64,000 bases of DNA from positions 124,001 to 188,000 of the forward strand of contig NZ_JACHHN010000006.1 in NCBI RefSeq assembly GCF_014202765.1, in the 5' to 3' direction. Position numbers and translations under genes: made by a program. Source of the DNA: Silvimonas terrae (lineage in GTDB: Bacteria > Pseudomonadota > Gammaproteobacteria > Burkholderiales > Chitinibacteraceae). The notes beneath the pieces were generated by a model. It searched no databases, was not told the origin of the DNA, and saw nothing but the letters and a program-made list of their open reading frames with translations. How positions within the stretch are numbered: position 1 is the first letter of the stretch; each line of letters begins with the position of its first letter. This document shows positions 26,704 to 36,045 of the stretch, piece by piece.

Positions 26704-26790
26704 CCCGCTTGTCATTGCCCCGGACTGTTGCTGTTGCCCTGCTATACGCCTGTGCCAACATAAGCGTTTTGCTCGCTCGCAGGCCGCCGC

Positions 26791-27783
26791 ATGTACACGC
26801 CCCAGCACTTTGCCGTTACGGATACGCCATCCTTGCATGATTTTGTGCGGGCCAACAGTTTTGCCACGCTGATCAGCGTGGTCGATGGCGTGCCATTTGC
26901 CAGTCACGTGCCGCTGCTATTGCGTAGTGACGACACGGGAGACCACTTGTGCGGGCACGTGGCGCGGGCCAATCCGCATTGGCAGCACTGGTCCGCAGAG
27001 GCGCCCGTACTCGCCATCTTTCAGGGAGCGCACGGCTATATTTCGCCGAGTTGGTATGCCAAGGGCCCGGCGGTACCCACCTGGAATTACCAGGCCGTGC
27101 ATGCCACCGGCACAATCCGGCTGGTGGATGATCCGGCTGCCACGCTGGCCGCCCTGTTCGGTTTTTACGAGCCGGCCGGCATTGCTGCCAGCGTGATGCC
27201 CCCGGACTACGTCAGCAAGCTGTCTGACTACATTGTGGCGTTTGAACTGGATGTCACGCAGTGGGAAGGCAAGTTCAAACTTTCGCAAAACCGCCCGCAG
27301 GCCGATCAAGCCGGGGTGATCCAGGCGCTGCACGCCCGTGGTGAAGCCGCCTTGGCCCAAGCCATGCAACCGGCCGCTGGCCCACAAGTGGGCGGTATCA
27401 ATCATCTAACCCTGGCGGTGACCGAAGTCGAGCGCTCGGTACGCTTTTATGTCGATGCCCTGGGCGCACGCTTGCATGCGCAGTGGGATAAGGGCGCGTA
27501 TCTGACGGTGGGTGGCCAATGGCTGTGTTTGTCGCATGATGTGGTCTCTGCGGGGACCGATTACACACACATCGCCTTTAGCGTTAGCCCGAACGATTTC
27601 ACCGGGCTGGTGACGCGTTTGCAGCAGCAGGGCGCGCGCACCTGGAAAGACAATCGCAGCGAGGGTGATTCGTTCTATTTCCTTGATCCGGATGATCACC
27701 GGCTGGAGCTGCATGTAGGGGATCTGGCCAGCCGTCTGGCCGCTTGCCATGCTGCGCCCTGGGCGGGCATGCAGTTCTTCTGA
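26791..27783 (+). CDS. PaiB-like FMN-binding protein fused to a FosA-like glutathione transferase
   Basis: A 330-residue two-domain protein. Residues 1-195 match PaiB, the FMN-binding negative transcriptional regulator ([49 protein letters not shown]). Residues 201-330 match FosA, the Mn2+/K+-dependent glutathione transferase that opens fosfomycin. Metal ligands His205, His260 and Glu306 are present, as are Thr207, Lys286, Ser290, Glu291, Ser294, Tyr296 and Arg315 at FosA spacing (FosA H7, H64, E110, T9, K90, S94, E95, S98, Y100, R119). The ending [16 protein letters not shown] is also FosA-like. The linker is only a few residues. Activity against fosfomycin is plausible but untested; a flavin or regulatory link is inference. 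Confidence 0.88.
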   Translation: MYTPQHFAVTDTPSLHDFVRANSFATLISVVDGVPFASHVPLLLRSDDTGDHLCGHVARANPHWQHWSAEAPVLAIFQGAHGYISPSWYAKGPAVPTWNYQAVHATGTIRLVDDPAATLAALFGFYEPAGIAASVMPPDYVSKLSDYIVAFELDVTQWEGKFKLSQNRPQADQAGVIQALHARGEAALAQAMQPAAGPQVGGINHLTLAVTEVERSVRFYVDALGARLHAQWDKGAYLTVGGQWLCLSHDVVSAGTDYTHIAFSVSPNDFTGLVTRLQQQGARTWKDNRSEGDSFYFLDPDDHRLELHVGDLASRLAACHAAPWAGMQFF

Positions 27784-27800
27784 CCGGCGCGCAAAAAAAA

Positions 27801-27823
27801 CCGGCCCCCTACAGGGAGGCCGG
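27801..27823 (-). terminator. Hairpin with leftward T-run
   Basis: CCGGCCCCCT / GGGAGGCCGG, imperfect stem, followed on the minus strand by eight T residues (plus-strand As at 27793-27800). It probably ends the RluA-like transcript after a 3' leader of about 175 bases and may also serve the rightward fusion gene. Confidence 0.6.
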
Positions 27824-27997
27824 AAGATGGGCGCGTACAGCGGTTGCTACTGCAGGGACACTTGCGGGGGCATGCAAGCCAGCCCTGCAATGATGAGCCA
27901 GGATTCATGTCTCAACGGGCACCATATTAGCGTTTAACCTTATGTCTGCTGACGCCGCTGACCCCTTGGCTGAAACCGGCCAGCGGAAAATCTGACT

Positions 27998-28735
27998 TTA
28001 TGCTGACTTCGGATGTGGGTCCCGGGTCACCGGCCAGGGCAGATCCCAGGGCGACTGCAGGTCTGGCACGGCCACTTCTGGCCACGCTGTGGGCCATTGC
28101 GTGCCGCTGCCGGGTAACAATCTGAATGCCCAGTCCGTTCCGGCCCATTCAAAACGCAGCGCATAAGCGTGCAGGTAGCCCCGGTCGGCCGCGTCGCCGC
28201 CGTAACGGGTATCGCCCAGAATCGGCGCGCCCACGCTTTTAAGCGCCACGCGCAACTGGTGGGTACGCCCGCTGCGGGGCCGCAGCAGAAAACCGCGCAA
28301 GCCATCGCCGAGACCGTAGCTGAAAAACTGCGTCACCGCGTAATTCGCTGTGTCCCGTGTGAGCAACCAGTTCCCGCCACGGCCACTTTGCATGCCGCCG
28401 GCAATCGTTCCCTGTTTTTTGGCCGGCTTGCGCGCCGATAGCGCTAGATAGAATTTTTCCAGTCCGCGTGTCGCAAAGCGTTCGCCAAAACCGCGTGCGG
28501 CGCCGCTGCTGCGGGCCACCAGTAACAGTCCGGAGGTAATGCGATCCAGCCGGTGCAATGGGTACAGCGCGCCCTCGTGTTGTGCGCGCAGCAAATCCAT
28601 CACGCCCGCTTCATCGCCTTCCCGGTGAAAACCCAGCCCGGCCGGTTTGTACACCAGCAAAAAATCATCATGCGCATAGAGTACGGATAGCGCGTTAAAG
28701 TCAGTACAGGAAAGGGTGGGTTCGACAGCGGGCAT
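27998..28735 (-). CDS. RluA-family pseudouridine synthase
   Basis: A 245-residue RNA pseudouridine synthase. The catalytic motif YPLHRLDRITSGLLLVA carries the essential Asp, and RPRSGRTHQLRVALKSVGAPILGD is the second conserved block. There is no S4 domain at the N-terminus, as in the short RluA/TruC-like members. The target (tRNA or rRNA) cannot be read from sequence. It is divergent from rlmH, another rRNA-modification gene acting on a pseudouridine. Confidence 0.9.
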   Translation of the reverse strand: MPAVEPTLSCTDFNALSVLYAHDDFLLVYKPAGLGFHREGDEAGVMDLLRAQHEGALYPLHRLDRITSGLLLVARSSGAARGFGERFATRGLEKFYLALSARKPAKKQGTIAGGMQSGRGGNWLLTRDTANYAVTQFFSYGLGDGLRGFLLRPRSGRTHQLRVALKSVGAPILGDTRYGGDAADRGYLHAYALRFEWAGTDWAFRLLPGSGTQWPTAWPEVAVPDLQSPWDLPWPVTRDPHPKSA

Positions 28736-28792
28736 TTCGGGTTTCTACGCATGCGGGTAAAGTTCGACCCAACGTTTATACCTTGAAATACC

Positions 28793-29263
28793 ATGAAACT
28801 CATCATCATTGCCGTTGGCCACAAAATGCCCGGCTGGATCGAAGACGGCTTTGGCGAATACGTCAAACGCATGCCGCGTGAATTCGCCATCAGCCTGGTT
28901 GAACTCAAACCGGACAAACGCTCTGGCGGGCGCACGCCGCAGCAAGTCATGGCGGAAGAGGCCGAGCGCATCCTGGCGGCCATTCCGCAAGGCGCGCGCG
29001 TATTTGCGCTGGACGAGCGCGGCACCAACTGGACCACCATGAAACTGGCCGAAAACATGAAGCACTGGCACACCGATGGGCGTGACGCGGTGTTCATCAT
29101 CGGCGGCACCGATGGGCTCGACCCCTCCGTCAAGCAGCGCGCTGACCAACTACTGCAACTCTCTGCCCTGACCCTGCCGCATGGCATGGTGCGCGTACTG
29201 CTGGCTGAGCAGCTCTACCGTGCGTATTCCATCCTGCACAATCACCCTTATCACCGCGAATGA
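28793..29263 (+). CDS. rlmH: 23S rRNA (pseudouridine1915-N3)-methyltransferase
   Basis: A 156-residue SPOUT-class methyltransferase that modifies pseudouridine 1915 in helix 69 of 23S r[17 protein letters not shown] forms the AdoMet-binding knot. The highly conserved C-terminus [19 protein letters not shown] and HNHPYHRE are complete. It lies 10 bases before maf, as in the classic rsfS-rlmH-maf order, but separated from rsfS in this genome. Confidence 0.97.
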   Translation: MKLIIIAVGHKMPGWIEDGFGEYVKRMPREFAISLVELKPDKRSGGRTPQQVMAEEAERILAAIPQGARVFALDERGTNWTTMKLAENMKHWHTDGRDAVFIIGGTDGLDPSVKQRADQLLQLSALTLPHGMVRVLLAEQLYRAYSILHNHPYHRE

Positions 29264-29273
29264 GCTTGCCCCG

Positions 29274-29873
29274 ATGACATCTTCCCAGATTGACCTTTAC
29301 CTGGCTTCCGGCAGCCCGCGCCGCAAAGAATTGCTGGCGCAAACCGGTGTCACTTTCGAGCGCATCGCCGCGCCGGTGGATGAAACCCCACAGCCCGGCG
29401 AGAGCGCGCGCGATTACGTGCTGCGCCTGGCGCATGCCAAGGCCGAGAGCGGCTGGCAGGCCATGATTGCGCAGAACCTGCCCATACGGCCGGTTCTGGC
29501 GGCGGATACCACGGTCGTGCTGGGCAATGCCATCCTGGGCAAGCCGGAAAACGCCGTCGATGCCACGCGCATGCTGAAGACGTTGTCTGGCTCCAGCCAT
29601 GAAGTGCTGACCAGCCTGGGTTTGCGTCATGCCGGCGGCGTGGAGGTGGTCTTGTCGAGCAGTGTGGTGCACTTTGCAGTGCTCAGTGATGCGCAAATTG
29701 CAGACTACGTGGCCAGTGGCGAGCCCATGGACAAAGCCGGTTCTTATGGCATTCAAGGGCGCGGTGGGCTGTTTGTGGCGCGGCTGGAAGGCAGTTTCAC
29801 CGGCGTGATGGGGCTGCCATTGCATGAGACGGCGGTGTTGTTGGGGAGATACGGGATGGGGTTTCTGGCTTGA
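29274..29873 (+). CDS. maf: Maf-family nucleotide pyrophosphatase
   Basis: A 199-residue Maf/HAM1-type NTP pyrophosphatase (dTTP/UTP-type, YhdE-like). SGSPRRKELLAQTGVTFE at the N-terminus, the catalytic Asp in LAADTTVVLG, and the GSYGIQGRGGLFVARLEGSFTGVMGLPL block are complete. Members remove modified pyrimidine nucleotides and influence septation. The start follows rlmH directly; an upstream in-frame ATG lies within rlmH. A repeat array follows the stop codon. Confidence 0.95.
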   Translation: MTSSQIDLYLASGSPRRKELLAQTGVTFERIAAPVDETPQPGESARDYVLRLAHAKAESGWQAMIAQNLPIRPVLAADTTVVLGNAILGKPENAVDATRMLKTLSGSSHEVLTSLGLRHAGGVEVVLSSSVVHFAVLSDAQIADYVASGEPMDKAGSYGIQGRGGLFVARLEGSFTGVMGLPLHETAVLLGRYGMGFLA

Positions 29874-30417
29874 GGCCCGTTCTTGCCCTGGAGGCACGTA
29901 GGGTGGATTCGGAGCGAGAGCGACAATCCACCGACTGTGATGTTGGCGTGTTAGCGCCTGACGGCGCGGGTTTCAAAGGCATTTGATACCCGGAGTGCCG
30001 GGCCCACGTTACTTTCTTTGCTTCGCCACCTCGGCGGCCCCAAAGAAAGTAACCAAAGAAAGGCGACCCCTGCGGCAGCGTTCGCTGCGCGAATTCCCTG
30101 CGCTTCTCGCAAGGCTCGGCTGGCTGCGGGAACTCGCCCTGCGGGCTCAGACACCCCTCCGCCGAAACCCCGCGCCTTGCTGCGATGCTCGGCGCTGCCG
30201 GAGGGGAGGTACGTCAAAAACAACCCCAACCCCGCAAACCATCTCTTCGCAAGGATGACCGATCTGGCCTCCCACTTCGTCATTCCCGCGGAGGCGGGAA
30301 TCCAGCTGCAATGCTGGCCAGAGCTGTGGGGCTGGGTCTTTCCACAACCTCGCCATTCCGGCGAACGCCGGAATCCAGCCGACCACCGCGGGTGGCCTTT
30401 GCCGGAGGCACCCAACA
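29874..30417. repeat. Composite intergenic repeat, copy 5 (convergent gap)
   Basis: Non-coding. Modules in order: GGTGGATT...AATCCACC (29902-29932); GGCATTTGATACC block; and TTACTTTCTTTG (30009-30020) with CAAAGAAAGTAA (30041-30052). Between those arms sits an extra CACCTCGGCGGCCCC segment, equal to one arm of the long stem of copy 1. The GC-rich block follows (about 30090-30215), then an ACAACCCC tail and the dRS3-like pair at 30282-30301 and 30355-30374. Orientation as in copies 4, 6 and 7. Confidence 0.85.
30282..30374. repeat. Second pair of dRS3-like 20-bp inverted repeats
   Basis: ATTCCC-N8-GGGAAT (30282-30301) and ATTCCG-N8-CGGAAT (30355-30374). The order and the 73-base offset match the pair near 12.4 kb, and the sequence between (CTGCAA...TTCCACAAC.TCG) is also related. 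Confidence 0.8.
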
Positions 30418-30445
30418 AAAAAGCCGCCCAACCAGGCGGCTTTTT
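30418..30445. terminator. Bidirectional intrinsic terminator
   Basis: AAAAAGCCGCC / GGCGGCTTTTT with loop CAACCA, right after the stop of the leftward hemolysin III gene. Confidence 0.85.
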
Positions 30446-30466
30446 CCATCCAGGGCGCAGACTACC

Positions 30467-31105
30467 TCACCCCACATACCCAAAAATACTGACGAACTGA
30501 CACAGACTCCCCGCCAGCACAAACAAGTGCCAGATCCCATGAAAGTGCTTCACCTTCTCATCAAACAAAAAGAAGATGATCCCCACGGTGTAGATGATGC
30601 CGCCCGCCGCCAGCCAGTAAAAACCCACCGTCGGCAACGCGGCCATCAGCGGTTTCAGGGCAAAGACCACCATCCAGCCCATGGCGACATAGATCAGCAT
30701 GGAGAACAAGCGCGTGCGCTTGCCGATCAGCATTTCCTGGATAATGCCGATCACCGCCAGCGCCCAGTTCACGCCAAAGAGCGTCCAGCCCCAAGGGCCG
30801 CGCAGGGTGACGAGAGCGAACGGCGTGTAGCTGCCGGCAATCAACAGGTAAATGGCGCAGTAATCCAGTTTCTGGAATACCGCTTTGGCGCGGCCGCGCA
30901 GGCTGTGGTACAGCGTGGAAATGGTGTACAGCAGCACCAGTGTGCTGCCATAGATGGCGGTGCTGACCACTTTCCAGGCATCACTGTGCATGCTGGAATA
31001 CACAATCAGCAGCACCAGACCAATGGTGGACAAAATGGCGCCTGCCAGGTGGCTGTAACCGTTGAACCGTTCTCCGCGATACATGGTTCGACTTGGCCTT
31101 TTCAT
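30467..31105 (-). CDS. Hemolysin III family (PAQR/TrhA-like) membrane protein
   Basis: A 212-residue protein with seven membrane helices. Family metal-site residues are visible: RFNGYSHLAGAI (first His), STLYHSLRG (second His) and VKHFHGIWHLFVLAGS (last His pair), the zinc site shared with adiponectin receptors. Bacterial members affect membrane lipid homeostasis, and haemolysis is not generally proven. An ATG seven codons further in (MYRGERFN) is an alternative start. It is monocistronic. Confidence 0.9.
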   Translation of the reverse strand: MKRPSRTMYRGERFNGYSHLAGAILSTIGLVLLIVYSSMHSDAWKVVSTAIYGSTLVLLYTISTLYHSLRGRAKAVFQKLDYCAIYLLIAGSYTPFALVTLRGPWGWTLFGVNWALAVIGIIQEMLIGKRTRLFSMLIYVAMGWMVVFALKPLMAALPTVGFYWLAAGGIIYTVGIIFFLFDEKVKHFHGIWHLFVLAGSLCQFVSIFGYVG

Positions 31106-31298
31106 GTTCGGTTGGCGCTAACTTACCCGTTCCCTTCCCGAAACGGGTGGTATTTATGCGTAGCGCATGACGCAGTTTGGCGATCTGGTAAAAGTTACCG
31201 TAAAACGGAGGGTTTTTTACAGTGATTTATCCAGAATAAATATCAGTAAACACTGAATTTGACCTGGATGAAACTATGTCGCCTATTTGTTTGAGCAA

Positions 31299-31329
31299 AA
31301 ACAAAGGGCCCGCGCAGGACCCTTTGTTT
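31299..31329 (-). terminator. Intrinsic terminator of purC
   Basis: AAACAAAGGG / CCCTTTGTTT with an 11-base loop, 18 bases after the purC stop codon on the minus strand. Confidence 0.8.
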
Positions 31330-31346
31330 GTAGAACGCTCAACCCC

Positions 31347-32228
31347 TTATTGACCAGTCAGCTTATCCAGCGCCTCGCGATACTTGGCGGCGGTACGGTC
31401 AGCCACGTCTTGCGGCAAGGTGGGTGCCGGCGGGGTTTTGTTCCAGCCCACGGATTCCAGCCAGTCGCGCACAAACTGTTTGTCATAGCTGGGCGGGTTG
31501 CTGCCCGGCGCGTATTGGTCGGCCGGCCAGAAACGGCTGGAATCCGGCGTCAGGGCTTCGTCCATCAGGGTCAGCGTGCCGTTTTCATCCAGGCCAAACT
31601 CAAACTTGGTATCGGCAATGATGATGCCGCGTGTGGCTGCAAATTCAGACGCCGCCTTGTAGAGCTGGATGGCGGTGTCGCGCACTTGCGCGGCCAGATC
31701 GGCACCGATCAGTTTTTCCACTTCTTCAAACGAGATCGGCTCGTCATGGTCGCCCACGGCGGCTTTGGTGGACGGCGTGAAGATGGGCTCTGGCAGTTTG
31801 TCGGCTTCAACCAGACCGGCGGGCAGCGCGATACCGCTGACCTTGCCGGTGGCCTTGTAGTCTTTCCACCCGCCACCGACGATATAACCGCGTACCACGG
31901 CTTCAACCGGCACGGGCTTGAGGCGCTTGCACACCACGGCGCGGCCTTCTACTTGCGGCAGATCGGCGGCGCTGACCACGTCTTCGGGCTGGTCGCCGGT
32001 AAAGTGGTTAGGGACCAGACCATCAAACCTGGCGAACCAGAAATTGGAGATCGCGGTCAGGATCTTGCCTTTTTCCGGAATCGGCTCGTTGAGGATGACG
32101 TCAAACGCAGAGAGCCGGTCTGTGGCGATCATCAACATGCGTTGGTCGTCGATCTCATACAGATCACGCACTTTGCCCGAGTAAATCTTCTTCAGGCTGG
32201 TAAGGTTGGTGCTCGTCAGTCCGGTCAT
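31347..32228 (-). CDS. purC: Phosphoribosylaminoimidazole-succinocarboxamide synthase
   Basis: A 293-residue SAICAR synthetase joining CAIR and aspartate in purine synthesis. The N-terminal [50 protein letters not shown] and [11 protein letters not shown] motifs are complete. The length suits the yeast/betaproteobacterial form rather than the shorter E. coli one. The AGGGA ribosome site and family alignment set the start at MTGLTSTNL. It is monocistronic. Confidence 0.96.
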   Translation of the reverse strand: MTGLTSTNLTSLKKIYSGKVRDLYEIDDQRMLMIATDRLSAFDVILNEPIPEKGKILTAISNFWFARFDGLVPNHFTGDQPEDVVSAADLPQVEGRAVVCKRLKPVPVEAVVRGYIVGGGWKDYKATGKVSGIALPAGLVEADKLPEPIFTPSTKAAVGDHDEPISFEEVEKLIGADLAAQVRDTAIQLYKAASEFAATRGIIIADTKFEFGLDENGTLTLMDEALTPDSSRFWPADQYAPGSNPPSYDKQFVRDWLESVGWNKTPPAPTLPQDVADRTAAKYREALDKLTGQ

Positions 32229-32400
32229 GAAAGGCATCCCTGCGCTGGCAAAAATGCGAATTATGCCTGTAACTCTTCTTGTCGGGCAGCGCAGATGCAT
32301 ATCCCGACTGACAAGAGGGTGCGCCGGCGCAAGGTTTGGCGCTGGCAAAACAGCCACGTAAAATACGCTGCAGATTTTCTATCCAACATTGAGGCCTGCC

Positions 32401-33030
32401 ATGTGGCTCGACCCGCAACTATTCCTCGGCTTTCTGGCCGCGGCCATGCTCATTACCGTCTCGCCCGGGCCGGATAACCTGATGGTGCTGGGGATCGGTA
32501 TCTCCCGAGGCCGCAAAAACGGCATGGCGTTTGGTTTGGGTTGCGCGCTGGGCTGCATCAGCCACACCGTACTGGCCACACTGGGCATCAGTGCCTTGAT
32601 TGCCGCCAGCCCGCTTGCGTTTACCACGCTCAAGGTGGCAGGCGGTCTGTACCTGGTCTGGCTGGGGATTCAGGCTCTGAAAAGCCGGGGTGGGGCGCAG
32701 GTTGCGCAAGAGAATGCGCTTAAGGATTCGGCGTGGCGACTGTTTGGCAAAGGTTTGTTTGCCAATGCCATCAACCCGAAAGTTGTGCTGTTTTTCCTCG
32801 CCTTCTTGCCGCAGTTTGTGATTGCCAGCCACGGCAACGTGGCATTGCAAACGTTGCAGCTGGGTTTGATCTTTACCACGCAGGCCGCGGTGCTGTTTGG
32901 CTTGCTGGGGTATTTTTCGGGCGCGGTAGGGCAGTGGCTGAATCGCCGCCCCCGGGCGGGTTTGTGGCTGGATCGCATTGCCGGGACGATCTTTGTCGGG
33001 CTGGGACTCAAGCTGATTATTTCCCGCTAA
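32401..33030 (+). CDS. LysE-family amino acid/metabolite exporter
   Basis: A 209-residue inner-membrane protein with about six helices of the LysE/RhtB family. SPGPDNLMVLGIGISRGRKNGMAFGLG near residue 24 is the family signature, and INPKVVLFFLAFLPQFV in the second half is also typical. Members export amino acids or homoserine lactone-like compounds. The substrate is unknown. Its terminator is shared with convergent hslU. Confidence 0.92.
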   Translation: MWLDPQLFLGFLAAAMLITVSPGPDNLMVLGIGISRGRKNGMAFGLGCALGCISHTVLATLGISALIAASPLAFTTLKVAGGLYLVWLGIQALKSRGGAQVAQENALKDSAWRLFGKGLFANAINPKVVLFFLAFLPQFVIASHGNVALQTLQLGLIFTTQAAVLFGLLGYFSGAVGQWLNRRPRAGLWLDRIAGTIFVGLGLKLIISR

Positions 33031-33043
33031 CCACACACCCATC

Positions 33044-33072
33044 AAAAAAGGCGCCATGAAGGCGCCTTTTTT
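33044..33072. terminator. Bidirectional intrinsic terminator
   Basis: AAAAAAGGCGCC / GGCGCCTTTTTT with loop ATGAA, between convergent lysE-like and hslU genes. Confidence 0.9.
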
Positions 33073-33092
33073 ATTGGTCAGCAGTGACCGCA

Positions 33093-34421
33093 TTACAACA
33101 TATAGCGCGACAGATTCTCGTCACCCACCAACTTGCCCAGCTTGGTATTCACCGCTTCGGCATCAATTTGCACTGCGCCGGATTTCGCCTCATAAGACAG
33201 GTCTTCCAGCAGCTTTTCCATGACGGTAGAGAGCCGGCGCGCGCCGATATTCTCGGTGCGCTCATTCACGCTCCAGGCAATCTCGGCAATGCGGTGCAAG
33301 GCTTCGTCGTTGAACGAAAGCTGCACGCCTTCCGTTGCCAGCAGCGCTTCGTACTGCTTCATCAGGCAGGCATCGGTTTCGGTCAGGATGCGTTTGAAAT
33401 CATCTACCGACAACGAGGACAACTCGACACGAATCGGAAAGCGCCCTTGCAGTTCCGGGATCAGATCAGACGGCTTGGCCAGATGAAATGCACCCGAGGC
33501 AATGAACAGGATGTGGTCGGTCTTGATCATGCCGTACTTGGTGGTGACGGTGGTGCCTTCCACCAGCGGCAACAAATCCCGCTGTACGCCCTGGCGGCTG
33601 ACTTCACCGGCCGCACCTTCGGCCCGGCTGGTGACCTTGTCGATCTCGTCGATAAACACAATGCCGTTCTGTTCCACGGCTTTGAGCGCTTCGGCACGGG
33701 CTTCTTCTTCGTTCACGAGTTTGGCGGATTCTTCTTCCACCAACAGTTTCATGGCCTCGGTGATCTTCAGCTTTTTGGTGCTGGTCTTGCCGGCCATGGC
33801 GCCCTTGAACATGTCTTGCAACTGGCTGGTGAAATCTTCCATCCCCGGCGGGCCCATGACATCCATGGTCGGCGCAGAAGCGGCGATTTCGATCTCGATT
33901 TCCTTCTCGTTCAACTGCCCTTCGCGCAGCATTTTGCGGAATTTCTGGCGGGTTTCCTTGCCCGCGTCGTCCAGCTCCGGGTTTGGCCCAAACGGGCCTT
34001 TGGGTGGACGCGGCACCAGTACATCCAGAATCCGGTCTTCAGCGGCGTCTTCGGCCCGCACGCGGTTGCGCGCCATGGCACGGTCACGCGCACCCTTGAC
34101 GGCGATCTCGGTCAGGTCCCGGATAATGCTGTCGACGTCCTTGCCGACATAGCCCACTTCCGTGAATTTGGTGGCTTCCACCTTGATAAACGGCGCGTCA
34201 GCCAGCTTGGCCAGACGGCGGGCAATCTCGGTTTTGCCCACACCGGTCGGCCCGATCATCAGAATATTCTTGGGGGTGATTTCATGGCGCAGCGGCTCGG
34301 CCACCTGCTGGCGGCGCCAGCGGTTGCGCAACGCAATCGCCACCGCCTTTTTGGCGTCTTTCTGGCCAACGATGTGTTTATCCAGCTCATGCACGATTTC
34401 GTGCGGGGTCATGGTCGTCAT
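33093..34421 (-). CDS. hslU: ATP-dependent protease ATPase subunit HslU
   Basis: A 442-residue AAA+ unfoldase of the HslVU protease. The start [20 protein letters not shown], the Walker [19 protein letters not shown], Walker [11 protein letters not shown], the pore loop GYVG and the C-terminal tail LSRYML that docks into HslV are all present. The peptidase gene hslV normally lies directly upstream in one operon, but here the upstream neighbour is a divergent EamA gene. A TTTCAAG (minus strand CTTGAAA, 34488-34494) resembles a sigma-32 -35 element, without a clear -10. Confidence 0.96.
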   Translation of the reverse strand: MTTMTPHEIVHELDKHIVGQKDAKKAVAIALRNRWRRQQVAEPLRHEITPKNILMIGPTGVGKTEIARRLAKLADAPFIKVEATKFTEVGYVGKDVDSIIRDLTEIAVKGARDRAMARNRVRAEDAAEDRILDVLVPRPPKGPFGPNPELDDAGKETRQKFRKMLREGQLNEKEIEIEIAASAPTMDVMGPPGMEDFTSQLQDMFKGAMAGKTSTKKLKITEAMKLLVEEESAKLVNEEEARAEALKAVEQNGIVFIDEIDKVTSRAEGAAGEVSRQGVQRDLLPLVEGTTVTTKYGMIKTDHILFIASGAFHLAKPSDLIPELQGRFPIRVELSSLSVDDFKRILTETDACLMKQYEALLATEGVQLSFNDEALHRIAEIAWSVNERTENIGARRLSTVMEKLLEDLSYEAKSGAVQIDAEAVNTKLGKLVGDENLSRYML

Positions 34422-34584
34422 GGTGGGTATCCGTATCCTTGATGCTTCTAACTGGTCTGAAATCAAGGTTCAGGCTGTTGTGGCGTTTTTCAAGGCCGGC
34501 TGTACCCTGCGGGCAATGGCAATAAAGCGCATCATGGCGGACCCGCTGTAGCGATCCTGCTGCCGGGTTCTCTGGTTTATCTTC

Positions 34585-35457
34585 ATGCCGCAACCGCGTT
34601 CCTCCGCCCTGATTTTCTGTCTCTTTATTGTTTACGTGGTCTGGGGCTCGACCTATCTGGCGATCCGCATTGGCCTTACCGGGTTTCCGCCACTGATTCT
34701 GGCCGCCATTCGCATGACCACCGCCGGTGCGTTGTTGCTGAGCTGGTTCCGTTTGCGCGGTGTGGCCTGGCCCAGCCTGCGCCAGTGGCGTAACGGGGTC
34801 ATCATTGGCGCCATGATGATGAGTGTCGGCAACGGCTTTGTGTGCCTGGCAGAACAAAGCGTCTCTTCCGGCCTTGCCGCCTTGCTGGTCGCCAGTGGCC
34901 CGGTGTTTGCCATTGTGTTTGGCTGGATGTTTGGTACCCGGCCCAAAGTGCTGGAGTGGCTGGGCGTGGGCCTGGGGCTGGCCGGGGTGGTGTTGCTGAA
35001 TCTGGATGCCTCTGCCGCCGCCAGCCCCGGCGGGGTGATCCTGGTGATCATTGCCGCCGCCACCTGGTCGTTTGCGACCATTTTGCAGCGCCGGCTGGAT
35101 ATGCCCAAGGGCGGGATGTCTGCAGCTGTACAAATGCTGGGCGGCGGCGTGGTGTTATCCATCATGAGTCAGGCGCTGGGTGAACACCTGCCCGCGCATG
35201 TGCCAGCGGCCAGCCTTGGCGCGCTGCTGTATCTGATTACGTTTGGCTCTATCGTGGCGTACAGCGCGTTTGTGTATGTCATCAACCATTCCCGGCCCGC
35301 ATTGGCGACCAGCTATGCCTATGTGAACCCGGTGGTGGCCGTGTTACTGGGTGCGACCTTTGCCGGCGAGGCGATCAGCCTGCCGCTGCTGGGCGGGATG
35401 GCGGTGATTTTGGGCGGCGTGGCGTTGATTGTGTGGGCGCATGCCCGCAAGGGGTAG
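34585..35457 (+). CDS. EamA-family (drug/metabolite) transporter
   Basis: A 290-residue protein with ten membrane helices in two EamA repeats. The N-terminal FIVYVVWGSTYLAIRIGL and the second repeat (GGVILVIIAAATWSFATILQRRL) are typical of the YedA/RhaT-like DMT superfamily. Likely an exporter of amino acids or other metabolites; the substrate is unknown. It is divergent from hslU over 160 bases. Confidence 0.9.
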   Translation: MPQPRSSALIFCLFIVYVVWGSTYLAIRIGLTGFPPLILAAIRMTTAGALLLSWFRLRGVAWPSLRQWRNGVIIGAMMMSVGNGFVCLAEQSVSSGLAALLVASGPVFAIVFGWMFGTRPKVLEWLGVGLGLAGVVLLNLDASAAASPGGVILVIIAAATWSFATILQRRLDMPKGGMSAAVQMLGGGVVLSIMSQALGEHLPAHVPAASLGALLYLITFGSIVAYSAFVYVINHSRPALATSYAYVNPVVAVLLGATFAGEAISLPLLGGMAVILGGVALIVWAHARKG

Positions 35458-35890
35458 GGTTGTTGGGGAAAGGCGGTTTTTAGTGGCTGGCGGCGCGGTG
35501 GTTTTGATGCCGGCGGTGGCCGGAGCACGTTACTTTTCTTTGCTTCGCCAAAGAAAAGTAACCAAAAGAAAGGCGACCCTGCGACAGCGCCCTTCGGGTT
35601 CCCTGCGCTTCTCGTGAGGGCCGGCTGGCTCCAGGAACTCGCTTCGCTCAAACACCCTTACGCCGAAACCCCGGCCCTCACTGCGGTGCTCGGCGCTGCC
35701 GGAGGGGAGGCAGGTCAAAAGCAACAGCAACACCAAACCCGCAAACCCTCTGTTCGCATGAATGGTTTACTGCTCTCCACAGGTCCTCGTTCGCTCGCAA
35801 GTGATCAGGGCACGACAATGATCGCGCGTCATAGTCCGATATACGGCGCTAGCCACAAAACACCCAAACCCAGCAACGACGCCCTCTGCA
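35458..35890. repeat. Composite intergenic repeat, copy 6
   Basis: Follows the EamA stop codon. It contains TTACTTTTCTTTG / CAAAGAAAAGTAA, a 13-bp stem (35530-35561). The GC-rich block with CACCCTTACGCCGAAACC (about 35590-35710) and an AACAGCAACACC-like tail follow. The remaining 130 bases hold no recognised module or gene. Orientation as in copies 4, 5 and 7. Confidence 0.85.
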
Positions 35891-35903
35891 GCGGCATTTC
35901 CAT

Positions 35904-35917
35904 ATCGTTATAACGAT
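35904..35917. promoter_or_regulatory. Perfect 14-bp palindrome upstream of cysD
   Basis: ATCGTTATAACGAT, about 130 bases before the cysD start, overlapping a TATAAC -10-like hexamer. It could be a regulator site of the sulfate-activation operon; no specific factor is assigned. Confidence 0.4.
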
Positions 35918-36045
35918 TGAATCTTTCTTGATACCAGTCGTTCCGGTACATTCAGCCGCTTACCGTGTCGTAGCGGGCTTTTTGCGTCCGCGATGCACCC
36001 AGAACAGCGCCCATGCGCAAATCCACTCAGGTATAGCAAGCAGCA

